Assembly: GCA_039881145.1 (NCBI GenBank)
Contig: JAYKKI010000023.1
Location: 3,510,501 to 3,574,500 of the forward strand
Length of the DNA: 64,000 bases
Source: Druceiella hillmani
Lineage: Eukaryota > Arthropoda > Insecta > Lepidoptera > Hepialidae
Direction of reading: 5' to 3'
Shown: positions 46,806 to 58,299 of the stretch, one piece after another
Position numbering within the stretch: the stretch's first letter is position 1
Layout of the letters: each line of letters starts with the position of its first letter
Made by a program: the position numbers and the translations under genes
The notes under the pieces: model-generated
Databases searched by the model: none
What the model saw: the letters and a program-made list of their open reading frames with translations, nothing else
What the model was told of the DNA's origin: nothing

Positions 46806-49800
46806 ATGTTCTGTATAGTACTTGCACTTCTTTCCGTTACAATTATATTGTTTTATATATTTCTGACATGGAATCATGATTATTTTAAAAAGCGTAATAT
46901 TCCACACGAGAAACCAAAATTGTTAGGTAATTTCAAAGATCAATTTCTGGGTACAAAACACTTTGCAGAAATATATCAGGACATCTACAAGTTAGTATAA
47001 ATTTGACACATTTGTTAAATTCTTGTTTAAACACTTCACATATTACACTCTCCTGGCTGGAAGAAAAACATATTATCTTTGGAAATTACTTTCAAAAGCC
47101 ACAATAAAATAAATAAAATATGTGTGTCATTGTTGTATATTTTTATTTCCTTTCGTGGCTAATTTCAAGGTTCCTATGTTATGAATAAAAAGTTGTTTTA
47201 ATTGTTTTTTTTATTTCGTGTAGGTCATCAGAATTGTCTGGACAGAATACTATCACTATGTAATTTTCAGTCGACATGATTTTAAATGAGCAGAGATGGA
47301 AAATTATATAACGTATATTTTCGTAACAGTAGCGAGTTGCATCCTCTTGAATGATATTTTTCAATGTAAAAATCGATAACATTAGAAAAAATTAAATATT
47401 TTGTAATTAATTTCATTCTTACTTGTCCATAGAAAATTTCTTCCATAAATAATTTAAAAAATTGGTTCGTAGTCTTGAAGTTTACTATTTAACTGGCGTA
47501 ATTCGGTATTGTTTAAGACTCATTTACATTACATACAATATGTCACTGCAAGGTGTGACAATACGTTGCATTAAAATCAAACAAAAACTGAAGGAACTTA
47601 TTTAGTCAACCAAAAATATTCACTGGAAGCAAATTATGTTACACTTTGTTTCAGTGATTGAAGCAAAATGGTATTGGGTTTTAGAGTTTCATAGTAAAAC
47701 AAACAACCTTTATAATTTCGTCATGTCCATCCATCATAGCCACACATTTCATTTTATATAGAAATGTTATTCGATGAATAATTTCAAAAATTTGTTCATA
47801 GTCCACTATTTAATTGGCATGTTTTCATACTTTTTAATACGCATAAACATACACCCAACATATCACAACAAAATTTGACAACTTCACGAAAATGGGAAAC
47901 CCTAAAAAAGTTCCATAGTAAAACGTGGAATATTTAAAATTTTGTCGTATCCCTTAAGGTACTTGTTTGTTCCATCTGATTTTTCATTGGATAATGGTTG
48001 CTCTATACATAAAAAAGAACAAATTAGATCATCAAAAAGGAAAACAAATTTGGTATGGCTGCTAAAAAAAGAACAACCGAAAAAGAAAGAGAAAAGGGAC
48101 CAAAAATATTCATATCCAAACTAGAATACCTCTTAAACAACTTGTTGAACGACAATTAAAAACATTTGATAATTTTCAAAGTCAATACCACCTATTTATT
48201 GGGAAAACGTTCCTTTTATGGACTGATTTCTTCACTGCTAAAGTTTGCACTCCGGAAAAGCTAAAGTTAAAAAAATTTGAGATTGCTTTCAGTTAAGTCA
48301 TTAAAATATCTGTGGTTGTCAAAATATTTTTACGCACAGCCAGTAAATTTCATAGAATCTAGTGATACTGGTGAGACTGCCGACTGCAATACATAAACGA
48401 AACAATGCAGAATCAATTGATGGATATACATAAAGAACTGATTTAGAGAAGTATTTTAGATAAGGTAGAAAAGGCTAAATTATTAGTTAATTAATTCAAT
48501 AAAACAACAGACAAAACTCACATTGAGTTTCCCAGATACTCCACAAATGATTTTAGTGATATAAGGGGGAATTTTATGATTTTCTGTAATACTCACAAGA
48601 TACTTTGACGCGAAGAGGTGTATAACAACAAAGAGTTGACTGGTAGCTGTAGCACAAATGGTCGAAAATCTGTCACTAATTTAACATAGAACTAACATGA
48701 TTTGTGGCGATTAATACCGCTGCTAAGAATGGCCTCTATGGACATAACATTAATGTAGTTAAAAGAGTCCTTTAGAGACAAACACACTTGTGATAATCAA
48801 TTATAAATTTGCCGGATAGTTTTAGCCACACTTACGCATATCAGTCATGTTCAACGGTGAAAATATTCAAACGGTGCTACCAACTGGAACAATATTCAAC
48901 TACATGGGTAAACACGCTCTTTTATGCTAGCGAAAGAATGTCTTATAAATTCATACTAACAAATGGAATTAGTCCTTTATAAAACATTAAGCATTATCAT
49001 GATAGTAAGTAATTGAATATAATTTTGAATATATTTAGCGTTAATTTTGTAGAAATTCATTATTCACAATTAAATGAAACTACGTGATGTAGTATTATTT
49101 CTACTTTCTTTAATTTCTTTACCACAACCTAGGTTTCGTTGTATTACAACATCTTCAGGTGGGATATTAACAAAGATTGTTTGATTGATCTTTGCTAATA
49201 TCCCCCCTGAAGATGTTGTAATACAACGAAACCTAGGTCATGGTAAAGAAATTAAAGGAAGTAGAAATAATACTACATCACGTAGTTTCATTTAATTGTG
49301 AATATAATTTGTTTCAAGTTGTTAATAGGTTTGTATGATAACAATGATTTGATATTTATTCTTTTATTTTACAGTAATTATGATGACAATGTCCGCTATG
49401 TTGGGTTTTTGGGATTAAGAGAACCAAATATATTAATTAGGGATCCAGATTTAATCAAAGATATCCTGACAACTGACTTCATCAGCTTTGCTCATAATGA
49501 GTTTGAGGTAAACTAGAAAAAAAATTGCTTCTTAATAACGATTTTTATTAACATTTCCATTCAGTGTTTTTGATTAAAATTTTAAATGGTCAAATTATTA
49601 CATGACAGTGGAACACATTTTGCGTTTAAACTTTGCTTTTAATCAAATTCAGATGTGAAAATATTTCAGACATTATCTTAGAAATGAATATAATTTTAAT
49701 GCCAGTGCATCATTATAAGTTTCGTTTGTGAGAAATTATTCTAGAAGAACAAATTACACATATTAATTTTTAACACATTATTCACTGGCTATTTTAAAAG

Positions 49801-52800
49801 TTTTCCTAACTATCCATATTAGGGTAACGACTCAGTTAACATCATTTATGTCAATATTTTTTTTTTCCTTTAAACAGCTTGATAATAATGAAAGCATTAA
49901 CACCTTGACTGCATTAACACCTTGACTGCTCCAAACTATGTTTGTCCCATAGCCCATGAAGGATTTTGCTTTTAATACTGACTACAAGTACCCTGGACAT
50001 ATAATAAACTATTAATATTAAATTAATTAATAATAAATTGTATGCATCCAAAATATGTGCCGTGCATCCGTGCATCGTATGACCTGTGCATCCAAAAAAA
50101 ATACACCTATAGGGACATCAAAAGTCAAACACTTAGCAGTTAAACTGTTAATTCCTATCGACTTTTAAAATTTAAATAAGCTGATGCATGGACAAAGCTA
50201 TGAGAACTCATTATCAATCAATGATATCTAAACACAAACAGATGAGTTTACTTACAGATAAACTCATCTCGACATACTTACAAGTGAACAATCAGTTACA
50301 TTTATATTACATTGAGAAGTAAAACACAAATATAATAACCATTAACAGAAGTCTATACATTAGGTAATAACGGTAACGACTAGCAGATAGTTACAAGTTA
50401 GAACATGTCAAACAGTAAGTTGATAAGGAATTATCGTTGTCTCAAACATTTACATCTTTATTATGTAAAGATAAAAGTTAACAAAATATCTTGATTTATT
50501 ATATGTGGGTAACAGATACTATTTCCGTTGTCTTATCTCAATTGTACTCAATTGGCTCAGAAATATCAATTATATCTTTGAATTGTTTTCTATTCAAATA
50601 CAACATAATTAAATAAGAAATTCCTGCATTAGTTTACAGAAAATACATAAGTATGAATTAAATAAAACTTATGGCTAATAAAATAAAATTTAAAAACAGG
50701 TAGATCCCAAAGTGGATCCTATTTTGGCATACAATCCATTTTTCCAACGAGGAGAAGCATGGAAGAGATCGCGAGCTCATTTCACTCCGAGTGTAACGGG
50801 CAGTAAGATCAAGCTTTACCTTGTCGGTATGGAGGAAATCTGCAATGAACTAGTTAAATATATAAGAGGTCAACAGGATGAGAAAGGGTGTGCAGAACTT
50901 GAAGGGAAAGTGGTAATTTTTAATTAAGACTTTAAGTATGTTTAAAATAGTTATAGACCAACTTCGGCCTACTTCCCATGCTTCTAAATAATTTGTATAA
51001 ATTGTGCTTCTTATTTTAGAATTACTTCATATATAAAAAACTTCAATCATCCAAAACCATTGACTTACAAATATAAACATGTCTATATTTACACAACATT
51101 AAAGATTTAAACAATTGAATTTAAAAATCTGCTCACTTTATAGATTTATTTATGGTGGTGTAAAATACACAATATAATTTTACAGCTAGCTGGCAAGTAC
51201 ACAACGGATGTAACCGCTAAGGCAGTATTTGGTTTAGAGAACAACACATTCGAAGATGAAAATTCTATTTTCCATCAAATTACAACATCAATATTCGAAT
51301 CGTCACTTCTAGATAACTTGAAATTTATGGTGTCAATGATTTTTCCAAAAATATCGCATGTTTTAAAAATTAAGTATGTTCCCAAGAATTTCATTCTATG
51401 TTGACTTTGGCTTTTAGACGTTCAAAGATTGTAGTTTTCATATTTTTTTTTCAGATTTATCTCAAAATTTACAGAGGAAAATATATTAAAAATCACTCGG
51501 GACATATTGGCTCATCGGAAAGAAACGGGTATAACACGAAATGATTTCTTCCAACAAATGATAACTTATCGAGAAAAGGATAGAGATAATGGTATAAATT
51601 TTATTATTGTACAATAAATTAAATTTCCTTTACCATGAGATACCACAGTCTAGAGAAAAATATAAAATACTTGTAATATTGATAAATCACAATGGATTTA
51701 ATTTAATTTCCAGTGTTCACAGATGAGTATATTGCATCGCATTCATTCGGATTTATTGGAGATGGTTATGAAACATCCAGTACAGCAATCGGTTATGCTT
51801 TATATGAGGTTAGAATAATTTGTATCAATAAGTTATAGTCTATATGCTGCCTCAAATTAAAGCATGACTTTTATTATGCACTAGCTTTGATGTATGTCTT
51901 TGCACGTGTATATCTTTCATTTTTGCAGCAAGTCTTTCTCCAATAATTGTGTTTGATATGAGTCAAAGATAAATAACTTATTATGGCTTATATCTTAACA
52001 TTTTAATAGCTTATATCCTCACAAGTACTTTGACCGGGATTAAAGTATTTTACAGCTTAAACTTTACACTGCAAAGGTTTCAACATTGCTATTTGTCAGT
52101 TTTAATAAAAGATAGACTAAATTTTTTTTTATATTCTAGTGAAAGTGTCTTTTGAATCAGTCCAGTAGTTTTTATGTGATACTTGAACAAATGAATAAAT
52201 AGATAGATAAGAATTCCAAACAAGATTGTTATGCGTTCAGAAGAAAAAAAAGTATATTTTACTAATTTATTCAAATATGTTTTTGATGTATAAACGCATT
52301 TAAATTTTATAATGGTATTAACTTTATGCCTCCTATATCTAATATTTTAATTAATTTTCAGCTAGCCTGGAACCAAGAAGTACAAGATAAGTTAAGAATT
52401 GAAATCAACAAGATGATGAAAGAAACAAATGGAAAATTATCCTATGATCACATTCATGCCATGAAGTATTTGGATATGGTGGTATCAGGTAAATATTTGT
52501 ATCCATAAACAATATTTACAATAGACTTTTTCAAACTTTCGCGATTCGAACACATATTTTATTTGATTTGAATCGGGTTTTTTCGCGGTAATTATATATT
52601 TAATGAGTAAACCTAGATATTATATACTAAGTACTCACTATGTCCCGACGTTTCTGACTGGTTGCACAGCCTGTGGTCACGGGTCAGTCTTCCCGTGACC
52701 ACAGGCTGTGCAACCAGTCAGAAACGTCGGGTCATAGTGAGTACTTAGTATATAATATCTAGGTTTACTCATTAAATATATAATTACCGCGAAAAAACCC

Positions 52801-55800
52801 GATTCAAATCAAATAAAATATTTACAATTCAACTTTCATTTCATTTTCTTGGTACTGGAAGAGCACTAGGATAAAAACAAAATATTTTTTGTCAGTATTG
52901 TAAAAACAATATTCTGTTACAATTTTAATACAAATTCAATAAATTAGTTATGGAAACAAATAAACTTTCTTTGTTCTTATATATTTAATACTTATTCCAT
53001 TTATTAAATTATATTTAACTTTAATGTTGGGCAACAAATAATGTTAAAATTCTTTACATACTATTGAAAATACTACTAGCAAATTGTATTGAAACCACCA
53101 TTGTGTGCAATTTTAAGCATTTATTTAGTTTATTGAGTTCATTTCTGAGCCCATTGCATGTGGATAAGTGTGTATGCCCGACTCAATTCTAACCTTTTCA
53201 TAAGTAAATATGCAATGTTACAATACCGTTTACCAATTTGTTTTACAGAAACTTTACGTTTACATCCACCAGCTGTAGCTTTGGGACGTACTTGCTCAAA
53301 GGTGCATGTCTTACCACCAGCTGTACCAGGTGGTAAACCTTTCAAAGTGGAATTAGATACAAATATAGCAATACCAGTCTATGCTCTACATATGGATCCA
53401 AAATATTTTCCTGAGCCTGAAAAATTTGACCCGGAAAGATTTACAAATGAAGCAGTTGAAGCCAGGCATAAATTTGTGTTTTTACCGTTTGGAGAAGGAC
53501 CAAGAGTATGTTTAGGTGAGCATTAGGTTTGTAATATTTATTTACAGTACTCTCTGCAAGTGAGATGTAACAAAACAGACATAAATTAAAACTGTAGCTC
53601 AGTTATTTATTTATAAGATATTATATTGTATTTATAGGATATTCCAAAATATTGGTTAACCAATTCATGTTAAGGTCAAAGTAAAAGCATATTTTTAACT
53701 ATGTGGCATGATTGTCAGTCATATAGGGACTAAATTTATTTTAGTGCTTTAAATACTATTGTTAATAATGTACCAATAGATTGCTTTAAAGAATTGTTTT
53801 GTTGGTAAATATATTATAGTATACAACTCCTGTCGTTTTATATTTTATGGCTAATTATTCAATTTGTAAATCTGAAAATATTTGTCTATGGTATTGCATT
53901 ATAACAGCCATTCTTTGGTTACATCTTCTAGCAATTTATTTTCATTAAATATATAATAATTTATTTATATCCTACATTAATGACCACAGTACATGTGATG
54001 ATATAGACCATAAAAATACATAATAGTTGTAATGAAAGTCTTAATGTAATAAAGACACGCATGCTTATTTTTGGTATTAGTGAATATTACTAACTAAAGA
54101 ACACAACCTTACATGGTGTCAGAAGTGTTAAAATCAATCGAAAAGTAAGAAAGTTGCAAGATGTCAACAACAAACGCAAATGAAGTGGTAAGTGGAATCA
54201 AACCGCCAGGTAACCTACAAATTGAACCCAATAAATCTACAAGTTATGCAATCGCCATCCATCTAGATAAAAAGTCAGCTGAAATTTGGGCAGCAACCTT
54301 CATAGCATTCATAGAGATAGATGCAATTGAAATTTATAATAACTTCAGTCTTAGTGACGCCGACAAATACTATTAAGTATAAATATATAATTACAGATTA
54401 TCAAAGTAAAATTATTAATAATAAATAGACTTAAACAATAATAAATTATTATTAATAATTAATAATTAAATTAATTATTAATAATTAATTATTAATAATT
54501 AAACTTAAACAATAATAATAATAAACAGCCAACGGATTAGAAGCAGACCCAAAAAAATTACAAGCCATACAAGTAAGGAATATACTAACAAAAAAGAAAT
54601 ACAAAGATGTAGATTGTAGGAATGAGAACTTAAATTTATTCCAAACATGTCGGTCCTAACACATCCATTAAGAGAATTTTACATAAGAACACGAGTTTCA
54701 CCTGGGAAGTCATCATAAAGAAGCATTTGGAAAAATAGAAAAGTATTATTAAATCCACCAATACTACTATTATATGATGTAAACAAACCCATAACTTTAA
54801 CAGTGCATGCAAACTCAAAAAACATTGGGCGGTACTTCTTCAAGAAGGACAGCAATTTAAAACTTAAAGTAGTTCCAGGAGTAGCATCTGCACTTGAACA
54901 TCTACAAAAGAAGCAACCTAACTACGGTAATAAACACACGTAACAACTGGTTCATTTTGAACTTAATGACAAAGTGAGACATAAAATTGCTTACCGTCAA
55001 TGGGAAGGAGCAAGAGTGATAGAAAAGCCCAAAAGTCTGCCAAGATCTGTAAGTATTAAAACGGATCAAGTCCAAATTTAAGAAGAAACTTTTGTCATCT
55101 ACACAAGATGCAAGCAAACCTAGTTAGCAGCAATAGAGTCATTGTTCCTGAAACCAAATATGCTGATAAACCAGCAGAAGTCAGCCTCACATACAACTTC
55201 AATCACCGGCTGCCCATAAGTCACTTTCTGAATCCATACCTACATTACCAAATCCTCACGACGACAGGAGTACTTCAAATTCCTGTCTTACTCGGCAAGA
55301 AAACAATTCGCAGCAGTCAAACATTGGTAATCAAGCAAACTAGCGATCATCAAGATTTGGAAGAGTCATAAAACCCACAAGTAAACTTAATTTGTAAAAT
55401 TCATTGTACCATTTGAGGGTACAAATTTAAGTGTCAATTATGTAGAAACCAATGTTCTCAGTTAACCGATAAATATACTTGATTTGTAAAATTCATTATA
55501 CTACTTGAGTGTACAAATTTAAGGGTCAACTATGTACAAACCAATGTTCTCATTTTATTTACAAAGAAAGGGAAGTGTGACATATAGACCCCTAGTCTGC
55601 CACCTGGCGGTACGACAACACATAAAAATATAGAACAGTTGTAATGATAGTCTTAATGTAATAAAGGCGCGCACGCTTACTTTTGGTTTTAATTAATATT
55701 ACTAACCAAAGAACACAATGTTACAGTACAATCAATATATTTAACAGATTCATTTGATGAGGAAAAAGATAATTTGTATTATTCAATTGATCATATCATG

Positions 55801-56139
55801 TTTATAAGAATTGTAACATTATAGTTCTTACTATTTAAGCTTTGTTATAAAAATGAAGAATTTATTTAGTCTACATATAGTCTTTGGTATTCATTACCAT
55901 AATCACAAACTTATTATTTTATCTGTTCAAAACAAATAATGAAAAAAAAAATTTCTAATTTTTCAGGTAAACGGTATGCTCTGACTCAAACGAAAGCAGC
56001 TATAGTTAGTGTTTTGTACAATTTTGTGGTGAAGCCTTCACCTAAAACAATATATCCAGTGCCAATCGACCCTAATATTTTGGTTATGAGGCCATTGAAT
56101 GGTGTCTGGATTGAATTTTATGATTTAAAGAAGCAATAA
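46806..56139 (+). CDS. cytochrome P450 (CYP3 clan, CYP6-like), gene 2, nine exons
   Basis: Exons: 46806-46990, 49375-49507, 50700-50912, 51186-51373, 51455-51591, 51714-51808, 52362-52488, 53249-53515, 55967-56139. Splice phases match gene 1 at every junction. Exons 2-8 have the same lengths as in gene 1, exon 1 is one codon shorter and exon 9 one codon longer. The total is 1518 nt, 505 aa. Motifs: hydrophobic anchor at residues 1-20; C-helix WKRSR; I-helix [12 protein letters not shown] at 360-363; FDPERF at 419-424; [10 protein letters not shown] with haem ligand Cys447. No stops or frameshifts. It is a tandem duplicate of gene 1, about 14 kb downstream in the same orientation. Both anchor, substrate-recognition and carboxy regions carry scattered replacements, so substrates may differ. 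Introns 1, 7 and 8 contain insertions absent from gene 1. Confidence 0.93.
48230..48760 (+). other. possible decayed hAT/ZBED-type transposase segment
   Basis: Short pieces such as [20 protein letters not shown] followed by [15 protein letters not shown] resemble the region around the CTDGA.aM block of hAT-derived proteins. Stops are frequent and no catalytic motif is certain. It lies in intron 1 of P450 gene 2 and has no counterpart in gene 1. Confidence 0.25.
49026..49299 (-). mobile_element. foldback Penelope-like element, family 1, copy D, in P450 gene 2 intron 1
   Basis: The most complete copy: 274 bp, with the tail at the left (TGAATATATTTAGCG) and two arms of about 105 bp that meet around GATTGTTTGATTGATC. 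It is flanked by an exact 11-bp duplication GAATATAATTT (49,015-49,025 and 49,300-49,310). Intron 1 of P450 gene 1 has a single related string (GAACATAATT, about 25,532) and no insert, so it serves as an empty site. Confidence 0.85.
49122..49162 (-). ncRNA. hammerhead-ribozyme-like motif, left arm of copy D
   Basis: Read on the minus strand: CCAC, CUGAAGA, U, GUUGU-AAU-ACAAC, GAAA, CCUAG, GUU, GUGG. The stem I strands CCAC and GUGG pair, and stem II has five pairs. Position 17 is U, which is tolerated in hammerheads. The other arm (+ strand, 49,207-49,243) has the same core ending GUC, but its stem I is lost (CCCC opposite AUGG). One arm is therefore structurally intact and the other decayed. 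Confidence 0.55.
52523..52816 (-). mobile_element. foldback element, family 2: near-perfect 130-bp-arm palindrome in P450 gene 2 intron 7
   Basis: The arms at 52,554-52,683 and 52,692-52,821 are complementary with one mismatch found, around an 8-base loop (TCAGTCTT). The outermost bases overlap the target duplication. A unique tail of about 31 bp (AGACTTTTTCAAACTTTCGC and following) lies only on the left. A 12-bp duplication AATATTTACAAT flanks the insert (52,511-52,522 and 52,817-52,828). Intron 7 of gene 1 has the uninterrupted site. The architecture is the same as family 1 but the sequence is unrelated. The arm contains GAAACGUC, reminiscent of a hammerhead 3' half. Confidence 0.8.
53994..55725 (+). 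mobile_element. internally deleted Ty3/gypsy LTR retrotransposon in P450 gene 2 intron 8
   Basis: The 5' LTR is 53,994-54,113 and the 3' LTR is 55,576-55,725. Both start TGTGA and end TTACA. A 5-bp duplication GTACA flanks the element (53,989-53,993 and 55,726-55,730). The 5' LTR lacks about 35 bp present in the 3' LTR. A likely primer-binding site TGGTGTCAGAAGTG follows at 54,114, and a purine tract (AAAGAAAGGGAAG) ends at 55,575. Only a gag start survives (54,161-54,376, [20 protein letters not shown]...), plus integrase-end scraps near 54,960-55,080 ([20 protein letters not shown], then [10 protein letters not shown]). Protease, reverse transcriptase and most of integrase are gone. Confidence 0.85.
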
Positions 56140-56387
56140 ATTGGAAAGTAACAATCTGATGTGGATGTAATAGACGTTATACAATGAATACATTTACTTA
56201 TTCAGTTTCCCATGAATAATGATTTAATATTCACCTTGTTAATATAAGACAGAAAAATTAACAAACTTATTAATTGATTATATTACACCACAACTAATTT
56301 AATAACATTATTTAACTATAAATTAATCATAGATATGGCATATTATGTTCTCAGTAATTGTTTATTAATCTTCTATGTATCTTTTCT

Positions 56388-56393
56388 AATAAA
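56388..56393 (+). terminator. poly(A) signal, P450 gene 2
   Basis: AATAAA about 250 bases after the stop codon. Closer AATAAA-like strings are weak. The assignment is tentative. Confidence 0.4.
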
Positions 56394-57531
56394 GGTTATG
56401 TTTTGAATAAATCAAATTTTTTAGATAATTATTTATAGTTATAATTATTTTCTGAAAGCTAAGGAAAACATGATTAACAGAACACCTTATGGAGAAAAAT
56501 TAAGAACAAAAAGACTAAATATTTTATTTCAAATATTGGAAAATCAAACAAAATCAACTGCTACTTCTGTCTATTTGTCCGCTGTGTGAGCTAATATCAG
56601 AAGCCACTTGATATGTTATATTCTGGGTTTAACCAATGAATATATTAATTCCCAAGGACTGTTTGGATTAATTTATGAATGTGTTATATAAATTAGTTGG
56701 CCTTTGAATGTTTTTATCAAAAAGTTGCAAAAAATCAACCATCGAGACGTTTTCTTGATGTGTGCTTGGCAAACCTTTAAACTTTTTTACTTGAAAACAA
56801 TATATGGCAACATCGTTCGCCTTAAAAGTGTAGGCCATATTTAAAAAAATTAAGGTTTACCAAAATATTAAAAATTGCTATTTCACTTCTAGTGCATTTT
56901 AGGGCAATTAAATATGAATATTTATACATTTAAATGTTTGTTTAGGTTTTATTTAAATATTTGATGTCTAATGGTAATAAATATTGTTTTTTATTAACAA
57001 CATTTTATACGAACTAATAATTCAGGATTTAAGAAAATGTCTTTGATTACATGCGGGACAATTACCTATGACTATGAAGTATAAAGTAAAGTAACTCTAT
57101 GGACTAATCTCTGTAACTACTGAAAGATTTTTGCTCCAGTATTCACCAATGAATAGAATTATTCCTGAATAAGGTATAGTTACACAATTTATGGATATTT
57201 TGTGTAAATTAGGTGATTTGTGATGATACAGTTGTAAAAAAATTAATCATAATAGAGATTGGCATACGGTTTGAAACACGCAAAAACAATATATGCCATG
57301 ATATTTCATCACAAATTGTTCTACTCAAACAGTGTCAGACAGTATATGTTGACCTCCTAAAATTAACCCACGAATCACTACAATACTACAATATATCCAA
57401 AGATGGCGCAACATATATATTAAATCTGTTGGTCACATTCCTCGATATCTCAAAACCAGATATGCCTTAAACCAAACACCCACTTGAATAAACACACACA
57501 CACATACATATGTATAAAATATATTTTTATA

Positions 57532-57534
<3 letters not shown>

Positions 57535-57621
<87 letters not shown>
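57535..57621. repeat. (TA)n microsatellite
   Basis: An almost pure TA run with a CGTA interruption near 57,567. It lies at the 3' edge of the mariner relic and creates apparent IYIYIY frames on both strands. Confidence 0.95.
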
Positions 57622-57625
<4 letters not shown>

Positions 57626-57639
57626 AATATACATTTCCA

Positions 57640-58200
57640 TTCCTTCATGACGCGAGCGGCTTTTATTTTCACAGCTTCAACGAACTTAAATCTTGTTAAT
57701 ATCAATGCAGATTTGATTTTAGGGAGTAGATAAAAGTAATATGGTGCCAGGTCAGGTAAATAAAGTGGATGATCTAACACTGGGATGTTATACTTGGCCA
57801 GAAACCGGATTTCACTGAATTGTCTTGACGGACCATGCCGGTGCGTTGTCATGACGAAGAACCCATGACTTATTTTTCCTCAATTCAGGTCGTTTTCTCC
57901 TTATTTTTTCAAAAAGTTAAACAAGTACCTTTAGGTAGTACTATTGATTAATAGTTTGCCCTTTAGGAACCCAGTGATAGTATACAATTACACGAAAATA
58001 AAAAAACAATCATCTTCGCTTTTAATTTTGACTTGTTCATTCAAGCTTTTTTAACTCTCGGAGAAGTTGGGTCCTTCCAATGTATGGATTGCCGCTTAGT
58101 TTCTAGATAGTAAGTAAAAAAGCAAGATTCATCACATGTTATCACTCTTTTCTGGAAGTTTGGGACATCTTCAATGAAATTCAAAGTGTCAGTTCAAATA
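57640..58200 (-). pseudogene. mariner (Mos1-like) transposase relic
   Basis: Minus strand, in order: ITCDESCFFTYYLETKRQSI (first catalytic Asp region, about 58,090-58,150), a decayed middle, then [40 protein letters not shown] (last catalytic Asp region, PDLAP.DF.L pattern) and [18 protein letters not shown]. This is the pattern of the Mos1-related family common in insects. Stops and frameshifts are frequent. Confidence 0.75.
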
Positions 58201-58299
58201 TTTTCGGTCACTCGAAAACCTATGCACAAATAAGTCGCTCCAAAACCTATGCACATGATAAACATTCATTGCGATAAACTTCTTTTAAGAAAAGATAAG

